This document shows, in pieces, positions 19,370 through 29,070 of a stretch of 38,720 nucleotides of DNA; the stretch's first letter is position 1; the number at the start of each line of letters is the position of its first letter. Source of the DNA: Methanobacteriota archaeon (GTDB lineage: Archaea > Halobacteriota > Methanomicrobia > Methanomicrobiales > Methanoculleaceae); assembly GCA_016841385.1 (NCBI GenBank), contig JAENZF010000002.1, positions 5,268 to 43,987 of the forward strand, read 5' to 3'. The notes under the pieces were generated by a model. That model searched no databases and was not told the DNA's origin. It saw nothing but the letters and a program-made list of their open reading frames with translations. Both the position numbers and the translations under genes were made by a program.

Positions 19370-20566
19370 CTAGAAGAGGCCCTGTATCATCTGCAGCATG
19401 TTCGAGAAGCCGTCGACGATGACCACGGTCGGATCGATCCCGAGGACCGGGAAGATGAATATGAAGTAGGCGATGGTCCCGAGCGTGCTCCCGACGTTGG
19501 CAAGAGCGGCGACCAGCACCACCCGGAAGAGCGGGATCGTCCGCATCTCCGAGAAGGTCTCCGCCTCGACGATCTGCCGCAACTCACCGGCGGCGGGCTT
19601 CCTTATCTTCGCCTCGACGATGGCTGCAAACCATCCCGCCGCAAGCAGCGGGTTGAGCGACGTCATCCAGGAGACGGCAAACGCCGTGGCGGCCGAGAGG
19701 GGGTGCCCGCCGGCGAGCAGGGTGAATGCGGCGCTCAGAACCCCGTTGATCAGGACCCAGTAGAGGAGGGCGGTCAGCAGGACGTCGAACCCCACGCCCG
19801 AGAAGGCTATGGCGACTATCAGGAGGAGGAAGAGGACGGTGACGGCCCCCCCGAGGAACTTCGCCCACGGCAGGCCCTTCACCTCGGCTGTCAGGGCAGG
19901 GAGCGGCGGCAGCGTCTCCGGCGCGTCAAGGTAGCGTTGCACTCCCCGGATGTGCCCGGCACCGACGACCGCCAGCACCCGCTCGTACCGGCTCCCGAGC
20001 ATCAGGACCTGGTGAGCGAGATAGGCGTCCCGTTCATCGATCAGGGCCTGGGCACCCCCGGGAGAGAACTTTCGGAACTCCTCCATCGCGGCACTCACCA
20101 CGTCCTGGTTCGTGAACTCGTCCACGTCGATCTTCTGGCCCTCGACACTCACCAGCGAGTAGATCAGGGCCCCGAGGAGCTTGATCTTCTCCCAGATCCC
20201 CATCATCCCCCAGAACCGGGCAAGCGTGATCCGGATATCCCGGTCGATGAGCGCCACGGGCTTCTGGTGCGCTTCAGCCTCCTCGATGGCGACCAGCATC
20301 TCGGCACCGGGTTTCACGCCGGTCTCGGCACCGATCCGCTGCTGGATGTAGGTGAGCACCCACTGGACAAGGAGCCGGCCGAAGTTCCCGCCTTTCAGGA
20401 TATCCGTGACCGAGGGCTCGTCCACCTCCTGCGTGAGCGATATAAACCGGCCGCGGTCGAGTTCGACGCCGACGATATCGGGCTGGAACTCCTCGATAGC
20501 GGATCGGACTTCCTCAACGCTCTTCTGCGAGACGTGGGCCGTCCCGACAAGACGGATCTCAGTCAT
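19370..20566 (-). CDS. TraB/PrgY-family membrane protein
   Basis: RLVGTAHVSQKSVEEVRSAIEEFQPDIVGVELDRGR...VLAVVGAGHIRGVQRYL plus C-terminal TM segments. Confidence 0.9.
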   Translation of the reverse strand: MTEIRLVGTAHVSQKSVEEVRSAIEEFQPDIVGVELDRGRFISLTQEVDEPSVTDILKGGNFGRLLVQWVLTYIQQRIGAETGVKPGAEMLVAIEEAEAHQKPVALIDRDIRITLARFWGMMGIWEKIKLLGALIYSLVSVEGQKIDVDEFTNQDVVSAAMEEFRKFSPGGAQALIDERDAYLAHQVLMLGSRYERVLAVVGAGHIRGVQRYLDAPETLPPLPALTAEVKGLPWAKFLGGAVTVLFLLLIVAIAFSGVGFDVLLTALLYWVLINGVLSAAFTLLAGGHPLSAATAFAVSWMTSLNPLLAAGWFAAIVEAKIRKPAAGELRQIVEAETFSEMRTIPLFRVVLVAALANVGSTLGTIAYFIFIFPVLGIDPTVVIVDGFSNMLQMIQGLF

Positions 20567-21101
20567 GGAGCACCTTCACGCCTTCGCTGTCGATTACGAC
20601 GCGTTTACCCGGCGGCACCGCTGCTTTCCGGTAGACGGCGCGGATACCGGCCTCTTCTGCCGCCTCGGCTGCCTGCCGCCTGCAGAGATCTGCTGCCGCA
20701 TCATGCGCGCCAGGAGGAGAAAGAGGCGTGCCGAGGCCGGGGCATTCCGAGACCAGCAGATCGTCATCCACCAGCATAAACGGGTAGGTGCGGCAGATCC
20801 AGGGACGATGGGCATAGACGGAGCACCGCCCGTCCCGGAGAAAGATACAGGCATCAGCCGTACGCCTGATGCACCAGGCAAGGGTGTACTCCCCGCCGTT
20901 TCCGGCATAGATGAAGTCGGGATAGGGCTCGGCAACCTCATCCCAGGCCATCCCGGTCGCCGACATGACTGCCCGCACCTCGGCAGGGCTCACGATCACG
21001 AGGTTTGAGTCCTCCGTGACCCGCCGGCAGCAGGCACCGCACTCCCGGCAGCGGAACCCAAAGGACCCGACCCGGCTCGCAACGTCGTCTATTCCGAGCA
21101 T
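20559..21101 (-). CDS. YkgJ-family cysteine cluster protein
   Basis: FRCRECGACCRRVTEDSNLVIVSPAEV...CIRRTADACIFLRDGRCSVYAHRPWICRTYPF. Confidence 0.87.
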   Translation of the reverse strand: MLGIDDVASRVGSFGFRCRECGACCRRVTEDSNLVIVSPAEVRAVMSATGMAWDEVAEPYPDFIYAGNGGEYTLAWCIRRTADACIFLRDGRCSVYAHRPWICRTYPFMLVDDDLLVSECPGLGTPLSPPGAHDAAADLCRRQAAEAAEEAGIRAVYRKAAVPPGKRVVIDSEGVKVLHD

Positions 21102-21643
21102 ATTCTGTCGAAATTCTCAAAGAGGAGCCGCCCGTTGACGGTATGGCTGACCTCCGGGTGCCACTGGACACCGTAGAGGCGCTCATCGGGAGACGCCATC
21201 GCCTCTACACTACAGATGGCCGACTCTGCAAGTCGGACAAACCCTTCCGGAACCACCGAGACCTCATCCGCATGCGACGCCCATACACCAATCCGGTCCG
21301 GGTAGCCCCGGAGGAGGCTACTCGGTTCGAGGATCTCAACCTCGACCGCACCGAACCCCCCGCTCGCACCCTGGCGGATCGCGCCCCCCCGGGCCGTCGC
21401 CATGATGTGCAGCCCAAGACAGATGCCGAGGACCGGGAGGCCAAGGTCAAGGTACGCGGGAGCGACCCCGGTGCGGTCCAGGGTCGGGCCGCCGCCGAGG
21501 ATGATGCCCCGGCAGCCCCGGGCGACCTCGGCCGGCGGCGTAACGTTCGAGATCATTGTGGTCTCGATATCCATATCACGGAGCGTCCTGAGGATCAGGT
21601 GGTTGAACTGTCCGTGATTGTTGACCACATAGAGAGGAAGCAT
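21089..21643 (-). CDS. guaAa: GMP synthase glutaminase subunit (class I glutamine amidotransferase)
   Basis: YVVNNHGQFNHLILRTLRDM...GIILGGGPTLDRTG...LPVLGICLGLHIMA...GVQWHPEVSHT. Confidence 0.93.
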   Translation of the reverse strand: MLPLYVVNNHGQFNHLILRTLRDMDIETTMISNVTPPAEVARGCRGIILGGGPTLDRTGVAPAYLDLGLPVLGICLGLHIMATARGGAIRQGASGGFGAVEVEILEPSSLLRGYPDRIGVWASHADEVSVVPEGFVRLAESAICSVEAMASPDERLYGVQWHPEVSHTVNGRLLFENFDRICSE

Positions 21644-21680
21644 TGCTTATAGGTGGATGTAAAAAGGTATAGTCCTTCCC

Positions 21681-22697
21681 TCAGGCATACTTCCTGACGA
21701 AATCAAAGATTTTCCGGGTGATCTCCTCCGGTTCGTGGCCCATCAGGTAGGCGAGCGTCAGGGCCCCACCGGCACCCATCCCCTCTTTGACCTCACCGAT
21801 GCAGTAGCGGGCGAGCCCGACGTGCCCGATACCGGCGAAGTTCGGATCAACGAAGTATGCGGTGGTGCCGACGTCGGCGACCGATCGGACGAACCCGGCG
21901 GAGGGATCGTCCCTGACGTAGACCGTCGTCGCGAGGCGCGGCACCCGTTTCCCGAGCGCTTTCAAGGTAGCCGCGACGGCAAGCATCTGGGTCCCGCCAG
22001 CGAAGAGGATGTCGCCGGAATAGGCGCTCGCGATCCCTGCCGCCACCGGCATCATGGGATCGCCCGCAGCGCGAAGGATATCCATGGGCCCTCTTGCGCC
22101 GGTCTCATCTATCCGGGCGAGCACTTCCCTGCAGACGGCATCCTTCAGGCCCATCGGGTTCTCAATGAAGGCACTGCTGACCGAGGCATCGTAGCCGAGC
22201 GCCCGGAGGACGCAGAGGGCGGTGGTCGTCCCGCCGGGAACGCACTCCCCAAGCATCAGGAAGTCGCTGTACTGCGCAAGAAGCCTGCCGACCATCTCGC
22301 CCCGCTCAAAGAGGAGAGCGGCATGCGGCACTGCGTCCTCCTTCCTCGGATCGCCGCCGGGGCTTCCGTAGACGTCCAGGCAGGGGACGGTGGGGGCATG
22401 GGCGAGCCCCGCGTTGATGATGACGGGGGATAGATCGGTCAGTTCCACCATGGACCGGGTGATGGTCGCCGGCGTCGGGCATCCGGTGGGCGTGTTCGGC
22501 CGGGCCGGCACGCTCGTGATCGCGCCGGTCGTGACGAGTTCCGCGTCCAGGACCGGCGTGAGCAGGGTCTTTTCCGGGGTCGGCCCGGCGCCCGATATGC
22601 CGGGGACGGTGGAGAGCATGGTGTTGCCGAGGACCAGCGCCATCATCGGGCGGTGCGGCCTGATTCCCGGGTCTTCCGAGAGGAACGGGTGAGACAT
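21681..22697 (-). CDS. cobT: CobT-like nicotinate mononucleotide-dependent phosphoribosyltransferase (archaeal type)
   Basis: MALVLGNTMLSTVPGISGAGPTPEKTLLTPVLDAELV...LMLGECVPGGTTTALCVLRALGYDA...PVAAGIASAYSGDILFAGGTQMLAVAA. Start trimmed to the ATG at 22697. Confidence 0.85.
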   Translation of the reverse strand: MSHPFLSEDPGIRPHRPMMALVLGNTMLSTVPGISGAGPTPEKTLLTPVLDAELVTTGAITSVPARPNTPTGCPTPATITRSMVELTDLSPVIINAGLAHAPTVPCLDVYGSPGGDPRKEDAVPHAALLFERGEMVGRLLAQYSDFLMLGECVPGGTTTALCVLRALGYDASVSSAFIENPMGLKDAVCREVLARIDETGARGPMDILRAAGDPMMPVAAGIASAYSGDILFAGGTQMLAVAATLKALGKRVPRLATTVYVRDDPSAGFVRSVADVGTTAYFVDPNFAGIGHVGLARYCIGEVKEGMGAGGALTLAYLMGHEPEEITRKIFDFVRKYA

Positions 22698-22794
22698 CAG
22701 GTACAGAGTAGGTGCCGCGGGATAGAAGAGGTTGCTGTCGGCGGCGTGCCGGAGGGGAGAGGATTCCGGGTGTGGCTGGTGAGGGGGGGCGCAA

Positions 22795-22960
22795 CTGCAC
22801 GGGGAGCGTGGTCGGGATTTCCTTTGCGCCGCCCACACCTGACGGTGCTCGAACTGCAGCCCCTCAGCCCGTCGCTGCTCGAAAACGCTTCGCGTTTTCT
22901 CGAGCTCCTGTCCAACGGACAGTCGCTGATCCAAACGCGGAAATACCTGCGGGCCTCAAT
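22795..22960. repeat. Modular hairpin repeat (copy C) in the cobT-cobZ divergent intergenic region
   Basis: CACCTGACGGTGCTCGAACTGCAG..., GAAAACGC-TTC-GCGTTTTC, TCGAGCTCCTGTCC-AAC-GGACAGTCGC. Confidence 0.8.
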
Positions 22961-22969
22961 ACATGAACA

Positions 22970-23413
22970 ATGTTCGAGATCGAGCACAGGCTGGAAGAGA
23001 AGGGCATCGCAAGGAGCGATATCGTCGCCTCCGCGATGGAACTCTACGTTCCCCACGGGATAGGGGCACAAGAGGCCGTGGGCAGGCTGGATGAGAAGAT
23101 CGGGAAAGCTCTTCAGGACCCCAACGTGTCGTCGCTCCTCCTCGGCGCCATCCTGCTCGAGGACGAACTCTACCTGAAGCGGAAGAACTCCGAGATCGCC
23201 GACGACCCCGTCTTTCTGCTCTCGGACGAGATCATCGGGATGGCCATCGCCGAGGTTATCGGGGGGACCTATGCGCGGTTCGAGTTCACCCGCTATGATC
23301 AGAAGAAACCGGGGATCTTGAGCATACTCGGGCCGTTCCTCGACGATGCCGTCGCCGGGCTGATCGCGGGCTGCACGTCACGCCTCTACAGCGAGTCGAT
23401 GGGATCGATGTGA
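22970..23413 (+). CDS. cobZ: Alpha-ribazole phosphatase CobZ-like (PgpA-related)
   Basis: MELYVPHGIGAQEAVGRLDEKIGKALQDPNVSSLLLGAILLEDELYLK...LLSDEIIGMAIAEVIGGTYARFEFTRYDQKKPGIL; context with cobS and cobT. Confidence 0.85.
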   Translation: MFEIEHRLEEKGIARSDIVASAMELYVPHGIGAQEAVGRLDEKIGKALQDPNVSSLLLGAILLEDELYLKRKNSEIADDPVFLLSDEIIGMAIAEVIGGTYARFEFTRYDQKKPGILSILGPFLDDAVAGLIAGCTSRLYSESMGSM

Positions 23414-24120
23414 AGTCCGTCATTGCCCTCCTGCAGTTCTGCACCCCGCTCCCCCTCGGGAGACCGGTCGACTTCGAGCACTTCGCCCGCCGCTCCTACC
23501 TCTACCCGCTCGCCGGTTATGTCATCGGCGGGATAGCAGCCGGTATCGCGTACTGGGTAGCGTCGCCGGTGGTGGGTGCGGCCGTCGCCCTCGCCATGGT
23601 GCTCCTTCTCTCCGGGTGCAACCACTTCGACGGCCTGCTGGACTTCGGCGACGGGCTCATGGCCCACGGGAGCCGGGAGAAGAGGATCGCGGCCATGACC
23701 GACCGGACCACCGGGGCCGGGGCCGTCGCGGCAGGGATCGTCGTCACGCTCCTTGCGTTTGCCGGACTCCAGAGTGTCGCATACCTCCCGGCGGCCATCC
23801 TCATCGCCGAGGTCTGCGCAAAGGTCGCGATGTCCTTCCTGACCACAGTCGGCGTGCCGTTCCGGGAGGGGATCCATTCCTACCTCCACGGGTTTGCAAA
23901 ACCGTGGTTCCTTGTCCCGGCCACCCTGCTCGCGCTGCCCCTCTTCCTGCTGCCGCTGCCCCGGGTGAGTGTCGCGCTCGCACTCGTGGTCACAGTCGTC
24001 ATCGTTACACTGATGATGCTCCTCTCCCGTCGCCTCTTTGGCGGCGTCAACGGCGACGTCGTCGGAGCCACAAACGAGATCACCCGGGCCGGCGTCATCC
24101 TCCTCCTTGCCCTCCTGTAA
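23410..24120 (+). CDS. cobS: Adenosylcobinamide-GDP ribazoletransferase
   Basis: LQFCTPLPLGRP...LLSGCNHFDGLLDFGDGLMAHGSREKRIAAMTDRTTGAGAVAAGI; ATG/TGA overlap with cobZ. Confidence 0.93.
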   Translation: MKSVIALLQFCTPLPLGRPVDFEHFARRSYLYPLAGYVIGGIAAGIAYWVASPVVGAAVALAMVLLLSGCNHFDGLLDFGDGLMAHGSREKRIAAMTDRTTGAGAVAAGIVVTLLAFAGLQSVAYLPAAILIAEVCAKVAMSFLTTVGVPFREGIHSYLHGFAKPWFLVPATLLALPLFLLPLPRVSVALALVVTVVIVTLMMLLSRRLFGGVNGDVVGATNEITRAGVILLLALL

Positions 24121-24157
24121 TCACCTTTTTTATCCCGGCTGCCGCTACTACTGTAGA

Positions 24158-25039
24158 ATGATGCAAGATCGTACCCTCTACTCCCGGGGAGGGATCATCA
24201 CCGAGCGGAACGCAGACTACGCGACGATACGGTTGCGGGTTCCGGCAGGAGTCCTCTCCGCAGCGCAGGTCAAGCAGCTCGCTAAGATCAGCGAGAAGTA
24301 CGGGGACGGCTCACTTCACCTCACCATGCGCCAGGCAGTGGAGATCCCGCACGTGAACCCCGAGAACCTCAAGAAGATCGCAAAAGCACTCGATAAGAAC
24401 GGTACACCCATCGGGGCTGAGCAGAACGAAGTAGTCAACATCATGGCCTGCCCGGGCACGGAACGATGCAAGTACGCCAACTGCGAGACGATCGACCTTG
24501 CACGGAAGGTCGACGAACGGGTCTTCGGGAAGGAACTCCCGATAAGGCTCCGCATCGCCATATCCGGCTGCACCTACATGTGCAACAGCCCGCTCTTAAA
24601 CGACATCGGGATCATCGGCAGGATCAGGCCGCTGCGCACCCCCGGGCTCTGCACGGGGTGCGGCACCTGCGTGGAGTACTGCAAACAGTGTGCCATTGCG
24701 CTGAAGAACGGTGCGTCGGTTCTTGACGAGAGCAAATGTGTCCAGTGCGGCATCTGCGTCCACTCCTGCCCCTACCACCTCCTGAAATCCGAGTACGCCC
24801 ACTACCAGATCACGGTCGGCGGCCGGCGCGGAGCCTCCCCCGCCGCAGGAAAGGAACTTGTCACCGTCGAGACCGAAGAGGATGTCGTCGAGGTAGTCGA
24901 CCGTATCGTCTACTGGATCTACCGCAATGCCTGGAGCGGCCGGCCTCTCGCCGACCAGATGGACGAGATCGGGTTTGATACATTCGCGGAAGGGATCAAA
25001 AAAGAGTTTGGGCCGAAGGAACAGGCAGCTGAAGACTGA
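24158..25039 (+). CDS. Small sulfite/nitrite reductase-like siroheme protein with C-terminal 2x[4Fe-4S] ferredoxin domain
   Basis: LHLTMRQAVEIPHV, MACPGTERC (C-x5-C), SGCTYMCNSP (C-x3-C), then CTGCGTCVEYCKQC and CVQCGICVHSCP. Confidence 0.88.
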   Translation: MMQDRTLYSRGGIITERNADYATIRLRVPAGVLSAAQVKQLAKISEKYGDGSLHLTMRQAVEIPHVNPENLKKIAKALDKNGTPIGAEQNEVVNIMACPGTERCKYANCETIDLARKVDERVFGKELPIRLRIAISGCTYMCNSPLLNDIGIIGRIRPLRTPGLCTGCGTCVEYCKQCAIALKNGASVLDESKCVQCGICVHSCPYHLLKSEYAHYQITVGGRRGASPAAGKELVTVETEEDVVEVVDRIVYWIYRNAWSGRPLADQMDEIGFDTFAEGIKKEFGPKEQAAED

Positions 25040-25044
25040 GGGCG

Positions 25045-25061
25045 GGCCCGGCAACCGGGCC
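25045..25061. other. GC hairpin downstream of the sulfite reductase-like gene
   Basis: GGCCCGG-CAA-CCGGGCC, 7-bp stem, triloop, no following T-run. Confidence 0.5.
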
Positions 25062-25193
25062 GGAAACACTATTGGTGAGAGCAGGCAGGGGAGACCACCC
25101 GGGCCCATTGCCGAACCGTGCCACCCGACCTCGCGCAGGAAGAAGCGGCAATCTGAAGCCACCTCTTTGCGCGGATGGGAACGCGGCCGCCAC

Positions 25194-25496
25194 CTAGCGG
25201 CGGTACATCGAGCTGAACCCTTCGCCCGCGTCGTCCTCGCACTCGATAGCGGTGCCGTCCCGGACGAGGGTGTTGAACATGACGGCGGCGTTCAGCAGGT
25301 TCTCGTCCGGGTTTGCGCCCTGCTTCACGCCGGAGAGAGCCTGCCGTTGCGGTGTCGGGATCGTCCGCCTGCCCACCCGGACACCCGCACAGTGCCGGCA
25401 GTAACCACAGTAGGAGTGAACTGACACCTCACGATCTGCGCATGCTACCGTCACCCGGTCCTTCGCATCGTCACGGTGAAACTCAAGTGTCTTCAT
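25194..25496 (-). CDS. Conserved small cysteine-rich hypothetical protein
   Basis: 100 aa, plausible start, C-x2-C-x2-C (YCGYCRHCAG) motif, coding-like composition. Confidence 0.6.
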   Translation of the reverse strand: MKTLEFHRDDAKDRVTVACADREVSVHSYCGYCRHCAGVRVGRRTIPTPQRQALSGVKQGANPDENLLNAAVMFNTLVRDGTAIECEDDAGEGFSSMYRR

Positions 25497-25558
25497 GGTA
25501 CGAAGAACGTAGATTTCCGGAGAATAAGATTCTGTCGATTACCCGGGGTTTTGGGGGA

Positions 25559-25597
25559 ATGCACGCTATTGGCGTGCATAGAAATGCTTTATATGGA
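25559..25597 (+). promoter_or_regulatory. EF-1A promoter: inverted repeat plus BRE/TATA
   Basis: ATGCACGC-TATTG-GCGTGCAT (25559-25579) followed by GAAATGCTTTATATGG (TATA about 25588-25596). Confidence 0.65.
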
Positions 25598-25674
25598 GGA
25601 CGTCATACGTATAAGTTACTCGCATAAGCAGGCTGTTCGAGCTGACAGGCCTATTTGAGTGGAGGATACTATCT

Positions 25675-26952
25675 ATGGCAGTTGAAAAGCCCCACATGAA
25701 TTTAGCAGTAATCGGACACATCGACCACGGGAAGTCTACTACCGTCGGTCGGTTACTCTTTGAGACGGGAGCCGTAGCGCCCCACATCATCGAGGGGTAC
25801 AGGAAGGAGGCCGAATCCAAGGGTAAGGGCTCGTTCGAGTTCGCCTGGGTTATGGACAGCCTCAAGGAAGAGCGTGAACGTGGTATCACCATCGATATCG
25901 CCCACAAGCGGTTCGACACTGACAAATTCTACTTCACCGTTGTGGACTGCCCCGGGCACCGTGACTTCGTCAAGAACATGATCACGGGCGCATCCCAGGC
26001 AGACGCCGCACTGCTGGTCGTCGCCGCACCTGATGGCGTGATGGAGCAGACCAAGGAGCACGTCTTCCTGGCCCGTACACTCGGTATCAACCAGTTGATC
26101 ATCGGTATCAACAAGATGGATGCCGTCAAGTACGACGAGAAGCGCTACAACGAGGTCAAGGAACAGCTCTCCCAGCTGCTCAAGATGGTCGGCTACAAAC
26201 CCGACGGCATCAATTTCATCCCGATGAGCGCGTTCATGGGCGATAACATCTCCAAGTCCAGTGAAAACACCCCCTGGTACAAGGGACCGACGATTCTCGC
26301 TGCACTCAACTTGCTCACCGAACCCGAGAAGCCCACAACCCTGCCCATGCGTCTCCCCATCCAGGACGTCTACTCCATCTCCGGTATCGGAACCGTGCCT
26401 GTGGGCCGTGTCGAGACCGGTGTGATGAAGAAGGGAATGAAGGTCAGCTTCATGCCCGCCAACAAAGAGGGTGAGATCAAGTCCATTGAGATGCACCATG
26501 AGGAGATCCCGCAGGCGCTCCCGGGCGACAACGTCGGGTTCAACGTCCGTGGTATCGGCAAGGGTGACATCCGCCGTGGCGACGTCTGCGGTCCGGCCGA
26601 CGTGCCGCCGACCGTTGCAGACGAGTTCATCGCGCAGGTCGTCGTGCTCCACCACCCCAGCGCCCTGACCGTCGGCTACACCCCGGTCTTCCACTGCCAC
26701 ACCGCCCAGATCGCGGGCACCTTCATCGAGCTCCAGAAGAAACTCGACCCCCGCACCGGCCAGGTCAAGGAAGAGAACCCCACGTTCCTCAAGACCGGCG
26801 ATGCCGCTATCGTCAAGATCAGGCCAACCCAGCCAATGGTCATCGAGAAGGTCAAAGAGATCCCGCAGCTCGGACGGTTCGCTGTCCGTGATATGGGATC
26901 CACCATTGCGGCGGGCGTGTGCATCGACATCACCCCCAAGCAGATGAGATAA
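25675..26952 (+). CDS. tuf: Translation elongation factor EF-1 alpha
   Basis: [81 protein letters not shown]. Confidence 0.98.
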   Translation: MAVEKPHMNLAVIGHIDHGKSTTVGRLLFETGAVAPHIIEGYRKEAESKGKGSFEFAWVMDSLKEERERGITIDIAHKRFDTDKFYFTVVDCPGHRDFVKNMITGASQADAALLVVAAPDGVMEQTKEHVFLARTLGINQLIIGINKMDAVKYDEKRYNEVKEQLSQLLKMVGYKPDGINFIPMSAFMGDNISKSSENTPWYKGPTILAALNLLTEPEKPTTLPMRLPIQDVYSISGIGTVPVGRVETGVMKKGMKVSFMPANKEGEIKSIEMHHEEIPQALPGDNVGFNVRGIGKGDIRRGDVCGPADVPPTVADEFIAQVVVLHHPSALTVGYTPVFHCHTAQIAGTFIELQKKLDPRTGQVKEENPTFLKTGDAAIVKIRPTQPMVIEKVKEIPQLGRFAVRDMGSTIAAGVCIDITPKQMR

Positions 26953-26982
26953 GAAGGTACCTATAATTTTTTGGTGGTAAAT

Positions 26983-27291
26983 ATGCAGAAGGCCAGAATA
27001 CGTCTTTCCGGAACTGATTTCGAAAAACTTGAGATGGTCTGTGATAGGATCAAAGAGATAGCAGAGCGCACCGGCGTCAATCTGGCAGGTCCGATACCGC
27101 TACCCACGAAGAAACTCGTGGTGCCCACCAGGAAGAGCCCTGACGGCGAAGGTACCGCAACCTGGGATCGCTGGCAGATGCGGGTGCACAAGAGACTCAT
27201 CGACATCGACGCCGATGAACGTGCACTGCGTCAGCTGATGCGCATTCAGGTCCCAAAAGACATCGGCATCGAGATTGTGCTGGAGAGTTGA
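26983..27291 (+). CDS. rpsJ: 30S ribosomal protein S10 (uS10)
   Basis: [75 protein letters not shown]. Confidence 0.97.
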   Translation: MQKARIRLSGTDFEKLEMVCDRIKEIAERTGVNLAGPIPLPTKKLVVPTRKSPDGEGTATWDRWQMRVHKRLIDIDADERALRQLMRIQVPKDIGIEIVLES

Positions 27292-27303
27292 GGTGAGAGC
27301 GGC

Positions 27304-28998
27304 GTGAAGGCCGCCGTGTTCGCGGCACGGGCCCGTGAACAACTCTCATTCGAGGGGCTTTTTCTCCTCATACTTCTGGCCACAATTGCTCTACGTTTTT
27401 ACTCCCTGGACTTAAAGCTCTTTCACCACGACGAGGCTATTCATGCGTGGTTCTCATATAGACTCCTGACCGAGGGGATCTATACCTACGACCCCATGTA
27501 CCACGGGCCGTTCCTCTACTATATGACGGCCGGGATCTTCTCGCTTCTCGGGGACTCCGACCTCGTAGGCCGGCTCCTTCCGGCGCTGCTCGGCACCCTG
27601 CTCGTCCCGCTGCTCTACCCGATCTATAAGCTCGGCTACCTTGATAAGAAGCAGACCCTGGTAGCGGCGCTCTTCCTTGCCGTATCGCCGAATATGGTCT
27701 ACTTCTCGCGGTTCCTCAGGAACGATATCTTCATCGCCTTCTTCACGATGGTGCTCCTCGTCGCCCTCCTCTACTACTTCGAGCGGCACAAGATGCGGTA
27801 TGCGCTCATCGCCGGGGCGGCCATCGGTCTCGGGATGACCGCGAAGGAGAATATGCCGATCATCATCCTGATCTTCGGGGTGTACCTCCTCTATCTGATC
27901 TGGACGAGAAAGGTCCGGCTCCCAACCTACTGGGTCCGGGACCTGGTGCTCGGGGCTCTCGTCGCGGTCGGGATCATGGCGATCCTCTACTCTTCGCTCG
28001 GCGCTCATCCCGATGTGCTCATGGACGGGTGGATCCGGGCTATCGAACACTGGACTTCGATGCACCAGGCACAGCGCCTCGGGGGGCCGCCGTACTTCTA
28101 CATCCTGCTCTTCATCCTCTACGAGGTGCCGATCCTGATCCTCGCCGTGGTCGGGGCCCTGCAGTTCGTCGACATCCCCGGCATCGTCTCCCGCTGGAAG
28201 GAGCGGAGGGCACGTCGCGAGGGAGCCCCGGAGGTTGTAGCCGTGAGCGTGGATCACGGGGAAGTTCCGGAGGAAGAGGAACCCCCCGAGGTTGAAGCCC
28301 CACCCGTAGAAAAGGCGCAGGGCTGGAAGGATCGGCTTCGCGAGGTCTTCTCCCGCGGCGAGGGATTCCGGCCGGTCGACCGGCAGAAGGAGTTCGCACG
28401 GTTCGCCATCTTCTGGATGCTTCTCTCGCTTGCGGTCTATGCCTACATCGGCGAGAAGGTGCCGTGGCTGATCCTCCACCAGCTCCTGCCCATGATCTTC
28501 GTTGCGGTCTATGCGATGACCACGAAGAAGGCGGTCATCGCCGTCGTGGCAAGTATCTTCCTGGTCGCCATGACGTTCCATGTGGCGTTCACCCCGGCGG
28601 ACATCAACGAGCCCATCGTGCAGGTGCAGAACTCCGAAGACCTGCGGGAGGTCTTCGCGAAGATCGATGCCGCGGACAAGGTGGCGGTCGCGACCGACTC
28701 TTACTGGCCGCTGCCCTGGTATTACCGGGGCGATCGCGCCTCAAAACTCGCTTATTACAGCCAGAAGGTGAGCGAACCGACGATCTATGGGGGAGATTTC
28801 GATATCGTGATCACCCACGACGGCGATACCTACCCGACCCTGGAGGGCTACGTAAAGGAGACGAGTCGGCTGAACTACTGGTTCTCGTACGAGGAGAACA
28901 AAGAGAGGCTGCTCGAGTACTACTTCCTGCGGGACGGGAAGATGGGGAGCAGAAACCTCGAGGTCTTCTCGAGGGTTCCCGCAGGGACAACTGCTTGA
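27304..28998 (+). CDS. TIGR03663-type membrane protein (GT-C-like, Agl23/flippase-associated family)
   Basis: LLATIALRFYSLDLKLFHHDEAIHAWFSYRLLTEGIYTYDPMYHGPFLYYMTAGIFSLLGDSDLVGRLLPALLGTLLVPLLYP; many TM segments. Confidence 0.87.
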   Translation: MKAAVFAARAREQLSFEGLFLLILLATIALRFYSLDLKLFHHDEAIHAWFSYRLLTEGIYTYDPMYHGPFLYYMTAGIFSLLGDSDLVGRLLPALLGTLLVPLLYPIYKLGYLDKKQTLVAALFLAVSPNMVYFSRFLRNDIFIAFFTMVLLVALLYYFERHKMRYALIAGAAIGLGMTAKENMPIIILIFGVYLLYLIWTRKVRLPTYWVRDLVLGALVAVGIMAILYSSLGAHPDVLMDGWIRAIEHWTSMHQAQRLGGPPYFYILLFILYEVPILILAVVGALQFVDIPGIVSRWKERRARREGAPEVVAVSVDHGEVPEEEEPPEVEAPPVEKAQGWKDRLREVFSRGEGFRPVDRQKEFARFAIFWMLLSLAVYAYIGEKVPWLILHQLLPMIFVAVYAMTTKKAVIAVVASIFLVAMTFHVAFTPADINEPIVQVQNSEDLREVFAKIDAADKVAVATDSYWPLPWYYRGDRASKLAYYSQKVSEPTIYGGDFDIVITHDGDTYPTLEGYVKETSRLNYWFSYEENKERLLEYYFLRDGKMGSRNLEVFSRVPAGTTA

Positions 28999-29070
28999 CA
29001 CTCGCGAGGCCGCTAGCAGCCCGGGAGAATCCTGATTGGCCGAAACTTGCACCACTATTCTCCCCTCCCC

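Noticed and set aside
19346-20779. 477-aa plus-strand ORF
   Set aside because: Antisense shadow of the TraB-family gene; highly charged, low-complexity product.
25045-25061. Intrinsic terminator
   Set aside because: Good stem but no T-tract; kept only as a hairpin.
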